From positions 929,547 through 993,546 of the forward strand of contig CP048719.1 in assembly GCA_022641835.1 (NCBI GenBank): a DNA stretch of 64,000 nt. Direction: 5' to 3'. A program made the position numbers and the translations under genes. Of the stretch, positions 59,906 to 64,000 are shown one piece after another. Position 1 is the stretch's first letter, and each line of letters begins with the position of its first letter. The notes under the pieces are model-generated. The model saw only the letters and a program-made list of their open reading frames with translations, did not search any database and was not told the origin of the DNA. This DNA comes from Petasospora fabianii (taxonomy: Eukaryota; Ascomycota; Saccharomycetes; Phaffomycetales; Wickerhamomycetaceae).

Positions 59906-61999
59906 ATGGCTCTCAAGTCTACATACTCTGGAGACGTTGCCGTCTACCAGGTGAGTGGTGCTAATGTGTCCCGTTCGCTTCCAGATTGGATGGAGAGAAA
60001 GAGAAAGAGATCATTGAAGAATGACCTTGACTACCAAATGAGAATCGATTTACTTCAGGATTTCGAATTCCAAGAGGCTTCTAATAAGATCAAAGTCACC
60101 GCTGATGGTCAGTTTGCTATGGCTACCGGTACATATAAGCCACAGATCCATCTCTACGAGTTTTCTGAGCTTGGTTTGAAGTTTGAGAGACACACCGATG
60201 CGGAGAACGTTGATTTTACAATCCTCTCTAATGATTGGACAAAGTCCGTACATCTTCAAAACGATAGAAGCATAGAGTTTCAAAACAAAGGTGGTATCCA
60301 TTACAGATCAAGAATCCCAAAATTTGGAAGAAGTCTCGCTTATAACGCAGTTAACTGTGATCTTTACGTTGCCGCTAGCGGCAACGAAATTTATCGTCTT
60401 AACTTGGATCAAGGACGTTTCCTTCAACCTTTTGTCCTTGAATCTGATAGAGGTGCTAACCATGTGTCTGTGAATCCTGTACATGGTCTTTTATCCGTTG
60501 CCCTGGAAGATGGAACGGTGGAGTTTTGGGATTCAAGAGCAAAATCAAGAGCAGCTAAGCTGCAAGTGCCCTCATCATACGATAATGAAACGTTCGAAGT
60601 GACAACTACAGCATATAAGAATGATGGTTTAGGATTTGCATGTGGTACCTCAAATGGATACTCTTATCTCTATGATTTGAGATCATCACAGCCAACATTA
60701 GTCAAGGATCACGGTTTCGGTGATAACATCAAGAAGATCATGTATCTAAATGATGACAAGTTTGTCGCCACTGACAAGAAGCTTGCCAAGATTTACAATG
60801 GTGATGGTTCGTTGTATGCCTCTATGGAACCATCTGTTGACATCAACGATTTGGAATGGATCCCAAACACTGGTATGTTCTTTATGGCTAATGAAGGTAT
60901 TCAAATGCATACATACTATATTCCAAACTTGGGTCCAGCACCAAAATGGTGCTCTCATTTGGATGGTATCACAGAGGAATTGGAAGAGAAACCAACTGCA
61001 AGTGTTTACGAGAATTACAGATTCATCACAAGAGACGATGTTGCCAAATTGAAGATTCAACATTTGATTGGTACCGCATACCTCAAGAGTTATATGCATG
61101 GTTTCTTCCTCAAGACAGAGCTTTACGACAAGTTCAACTTGGCTGCTAACCCAGATTCATTCAAGGATATGAGAGAACGTGAGGTTAGAAAGCGTATTGA
61201 TAAGGAGAGAGAATCTAGAATTAGGACCACAGGTGCTGTTCAGAATACTAAGCTTAAAGTTAATAAGGATCTTGCTGATAAGATTCTCAAGAAGTCTGGT
61301 GCTGATGCAGCTGAAGAAGTTGTTAATGATGATCGTTTCGCTGAGATGTTTGAGAATCCAGACTTCCAGATTGATGTTGAATCGCACGATTACAAACAGC
61401 TTAACCCAGTTTCTGCCCCTGGTGACACGGATAACAAGCGTGTAAGAGCATTGACAGCCGCTGAGGAGTCTGATGAAGAGAGACTTAACTCTAAGAACAA
61501 TGGATTTGAATCATCTGAGGATGAAAATTCATCTGATGAGTCTGAGTCTGAATCTGAATCTGAAGATGAGAATGATAAAGAGGAGTTGGATAAGTTGCAA
61601 AAGATTAAGCAACAGAAGCAATTGGAAGCTATCAAGAGAAGAATGGCTGCTAAGCAGCAGGCTGACCAGATGCTTGAAGAGATGAAGATGAAGGCATACT
61701 CAACTGAAGGTGCCGCTTCTGCTACACCAGCGAAGAATGATGTTTCACTCGGTAAGCAACTTAAGAAGTTGGAGAAGATTGAGAAGGAGAAGAAGGAGTT
61801 GAATAAGGGTCAGGTGCTTCATAAGAAACCACGTGGTGAAGCTGAGCTTACTTTCATTCCAAAGAAGGCTGAGAAGAAGCCAAAGAAGAAGGTTGAGTTT
61901 GATGAATCTGATGAAGAATCAGAGCAAAAGCATGGTAGAACGAAGCAGAGATTTGAAGGAAGAAGAAGAGCTTCTAAGAATGCATTCCGTGGTATGTAA
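59906..61999 (+). CDS. ENP2: Nucleolar SSU processome protein Enp2
   Basis: The protein has 697 residues from the ATG at 59906; S. cerevisiae Enp2 has 707. The start MALKSTYSGDVAVYQVSGANVSRSLPDW and the RRS-like LPDWMERKRKRSLK segment are typical of Enp2/NOL10. A WD40 propeller covers about residues 60-370 (VTADGQFAMATGTYKPQIHLYEF, VNPVHGLLSVALEDGTVEFWDSR), followed by the NUC153 motif DDRFAEMFENPDFQIDVES (about 477-495). The C-terminal 200 residues are acidic then basic coiled coil (SSDESESESESEDEND, KKAEKKPKKKVEFDE). Enp2 joins the 90S pre-ribosome with Bfr2 and is needed for 18S rRNA processing. It is the second ribosome-assembly gene in the window after NOG1. Confidence 0.95.
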   Translation: MALKSTYSGDVAVYQVSGANVSRSLPDWMERKRKRSLKNDLDYQMRIDLLQDFEFQEASNKIKVTADGQFAMATGTYKPQIHLYEFSELGLKFERHTDAENVDFTILSNDWTKSVHLQNDRSIEFQNKGGIHYRSRIPKFGRSLAYNAVNCDLYVAASGNEIYRLNLDQGRFLQPFVLESDRGANHVSVNPVHGLLSVALEDGTVEFWDSRAKSRAAKLQVPSSYDNETFEVTTTAYKNDGLGFACGTSNGYSYLYDLRSSQPTLVKDHGFGDNIKKIMYLNDDKFVATDKKLAKIYNGDGSLYASMEPSVDINDLEWIPNTGMFFMANEGIQMHTYYIPNLGPAPKWCSHLDGITEELEEKPTASVYENYRFITRDDVAKLKIQHLIGTAYLKSYMHGFFLKTELYDKFNLAANPDSFKDMREREVRKRIDKERESRIRTTGAVQNTKLKVNKDLADKILKKSGADAAEEVVNDDRFAEMFENPDFQIDVESHDYKQLNPVSAPGDTDNKRVRALTAAEESDEERLNSKNNGFESSEDENSSDESESESESEDENDKEELDKLQKIKQQKQLEAIKRRMAAKQQADQMLEEMKMKAYSTEGAASATPAKNDVSLGKQLKKLEKIEKEKKELNKGQVLHKKPRGEAELTFIPKKAEKKPKKKVEFDESDEESEQKHGRTKQRFEGRRRASKNAFRGM

Positions 62000-62246
62000 T
62001 TAAGGCATTATATAAACTTTACCATTGGGTTAAATTCTCTCTTTTGTAGCCAATAGCGTCGCGAGGTGTGTTTTAGATGGGTAGGAGGGAGGGGTTTTAT
62101 GTAGTCAGGTGGGGTCAAATGGGCCGTCATGTGTTGCCGAACATTAAATCAAAAAATTACCATGATAAGAAGTCATTCAAGTTGTCTTTATATTCATTAA
62201 TAGATCGTTTAAGCATGATCAATCATGTGAAATCATTTTCATTTCA

Positions 62247-62801
62247 TCAAGTTTCTAAGAAACGGACTTTTTTGCAAGGGGTATCATCTGTATCGGTGAG
62301 TATATCACCTGATCTATTACGACGTAATCTCAAGAACCCACCACCACTAGAATTTGTACTCTTTTCAGCTTTCTTTAAGATATCCTGTGATTCCTTTTCA
62401 AGCATTTCATTATATTTTTTCACTTGTGCCTCTCTTACTTGATGTTTAAGGAATTTTTCATAACTTGTCTTTTTGCGAGGCATCGGCGCATCAGTTTCAA
62501 GATCGTCATTTTGTTGCTCAGAGTCAGAAGAGTTGTGTTGAACAGTATTTGCTGGACCTTCTTTGATCATACTAACAAAGAGTTTAAGTTTACTTGTTTG
62601 TACTTTACCCTTAGGTTGTGATGTCATGACGACTTCAGCATCAATAGTGGTGAGTGGAGTATTAGTTGTAGTTGTAGGTGTCGTATGGTGAGATTTTGGT
62701 GTGTTGAAACTCATTGAAAACCGTTTAGAAATAGCCTTTTTCCTAGGATTTGGAACCGTTGTGAACGTTGAATCTGCAAGAGGTGGTATTATAGATGTCA
62801 T
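62247..62801 (-). CDS. Unrecognised basic protein with C-terminal KKVRF motif
   Basis: The ATG at 62801 (MTSIIPPLADSTFTTVPNPRKK) gives 184 residues; the frame opens earlier only from TTG. The family was not recognised. The N-terminal half is Ser/Thr/Pro-rich with basic clusters and possible kinase sites (KKAISKRFSMSF). The middle is acidic and Gln-rich (DSEQQNDDLETD). A basic amphipathic helix follows (SYEKFLKHQVREAQVKKYNEMLEKESQDILKK), and the extreme C terminus is TPCKKVRFLET. K/R-K/R-V-x-F matches the RVxF docking motif of type 1 phosphatase regulators, so a Glc7-binding role is possible but inferred from five residues. It is convergent with ENP2. No transmembrane helix lies in the ATG-started form. 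Confidence 0.65.
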   Translation of the reverse strand: MTSIIPPLADSTFTTVPNPRKKAISKRFSMSFNTPKSHHTTPTTTTNTPLTTIDAEVVMTSQPKGKVQTSKLKLFVSMIKEGPANTVQHNSSDSEQQNDDLETDAPMPRKKTSYEKFLKHQVREAQVKKYNEMLEKESQDILKKAEKSTNSSGGGFLRLRRNRSGDILTDTDDTPCKKVRFLET

Positions 62802-63879
62802 AACTGTTATTGTTGTTGTTATTGGTGTAAAAAATGTGGAGAAGGGGAGGAAGAAGATAGCAATGGACAAAAGGGAGGAAATTTGTTTTTAGGAGCCATA
62901 GGTTTTTCCGAAACGGGCGCGCCCCCTAATTAAGTTTTTCCGGAGTGCCGAAAGTTCCGGGGGCGAAGTTTAAGGCACATTTTTTCTCCACGTATGTGCA
63001 GCGTGTGGGGGGGAAGTTGGGAGGGGATGAAAAAGAATGACTATGTGGACTTGTAGATTTGTAAGGTGCCGGGGGAGTTTTCGGTGGAAAGGTATTTTGT
63101 ATAAGGCAAAGATAAGTGTATAGTGGATACTAACTTTACACAGAGTAAGTGGGAAGAGAGGAAAAAGTTAGGGAACCCTGTACTTATAATCTTCAAAAAG
63201 TAATTTAACGAATAGGATTCTTAGCCAATCTATAATCTTGAATCACAACAACGGTATTGTCTAGGTCAATGCTATGCTGCTGATTTGACTATAAGATTGT
63301 CTTGAGTATATCACGCCATTGGACCGAAGGTGTGACGTCATTTACCAAGAGAATACACTTATAGTGGTTCGATTATATTGATAGATCAAACGATACCACC
63401 CCACACTATTATATCCTGTCGCCTATCTTTGTCTCTCTCACATAGGACTCAAATCCTATACTGAATCAGCATGAGCTAGCTTATCGGTGAACACGAGAGA
63501 TAACCTTTGCGAGATCGCCAATCGCGCCAAAAAACGGTTTCAGTAGAAGTGGACAACTCCCAGGTGTTACATATAAGGAGAACATACATAGAGTCAGAGG
63601 GTAAGACTACCAATGCCAATGCCAATGCCAATGCCACACAGGAGATGTCGGTGTAATTGATAGTAATCCATCAAATCTTTATCCGCACATCCGCAGAAAC
63701 AGCGGAGCTCCGCTTGTAAAAGGATTGACACTTGAGCCGAGCGACCGTTGGAATCGCACGTCTTTCCGCATTTCGGGCTTTATCTTTGTGCAGGCGGATA
63801 AAAATTTTTTTTGTTCTCTCACATAAGAGGATACTCTAGTCGAGCTGGTGATACACGATGGTGTCCTATTGAAGTCTAT

Positions 63880-63915
<36 letters not shown>

Positions 63916-64000
63916 AGAGAGAGAGAGCCAAGTTGATGACTGAAGTCGATGTGTGAGTCTATGTCTATTACTAGCTTCACAGTATTTGTAACACTTGACT
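62802..64000. other. Gene-free right end with short repeats
   Basis: No gene is seen. CCAATG is repeated four times at 63610-63635; a perfect 14-bp palindrome AGCGGAGCTCCGCT lies at 63701-63714; a (TA)n tract followed by (GA)n spans 63882-63927. GGGCGCGCCCC occurs at about 62915. Confidence 0.6.

Overview
The window is nuclear DNA of a budding yeast (Saccharomycotina). Twenty-eight protein genes are supportable, nearly all orthologues of known yeast proteins, with short intergenic gaps, few introns and one tRNA-Val(UAC). Introns have yeast signals: GTAAGT, GTGAGT or GTATGT donors and (TA)CTAAC-type branch sites close to the acceptor. A hidden four-exon gene at 36086-36502 looks like a respiratory complex I subunit (NDUFB4/B15), and CTG encodes a conserved leucine in SEC13. 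Together these point away from Saccharomycetaceae, which lack complex I, and from the CTG-Ser clade. I cannot name the species.

Layout. Positions 1-2743 and 12240-15208 are two direct copies of a large non-coding repeat flanking SEC6, NOG1, an HSP60-like chaperonin and a LEE1-like CCCH protein. Next come ATP2, PRO3, SEC13, PNP1, DPH2, a Tctex1/Tda2-type light chain and PRP16 (15.8-27 kb). A nitrogen-flavoured stretch follows: cytosolic-type asparaginase, divergent GATA factor, RNR1 (with an MCB-rich promoter), an unrecognised 306-aa gene, the complex I subunit and a secreted asparaginase (27-38.4 kb). Then an SVL3/PAM1 protein, a C2H2 factor, HRD3, an LCCL-domain membrane protein and pyruvate carboxylase (39.4-52 kb). 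After a 2-kb gene-free stretch come DUO1, a possibly cyclin-like protein, a secreted or ER alpha/beta hydrolase, SES1, tRNA-Val, ENP2 and an unrecognised basic protein with a KKVRF tail (53.9-62.8 kb).

Seven genes need splicing to be read correctly (LEE1-like, ATP2, SEC13, Tda2-like, NDUFB4-like, HRD3, SAY1-like hydrolase). In several the first exon is only 3-40 nt and holds the start codon or half of the signal peptide. The genes do not form an operon-like unit. Visible functional groupings are nitrogen scavenging (two asparaginases plus a GATA factor), ribosome biogenesis (NOG1, ENP2), respiration (ATP2, complex I subunit) and cell-cycle promoters with ACGCGT boxes (RNR1, DUO1).

The strongest candidate for something undescribed is the 2.7-3 kb repeat. 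It lacks a convincing ORF, is packed with short hairpins, and three of these show compensatory base changes between copies, as expected for a selected RNA structure or cruciform. Its centre is nearly identical between copies apart from homopolymer lengths, while its flanks are clearly diverged.
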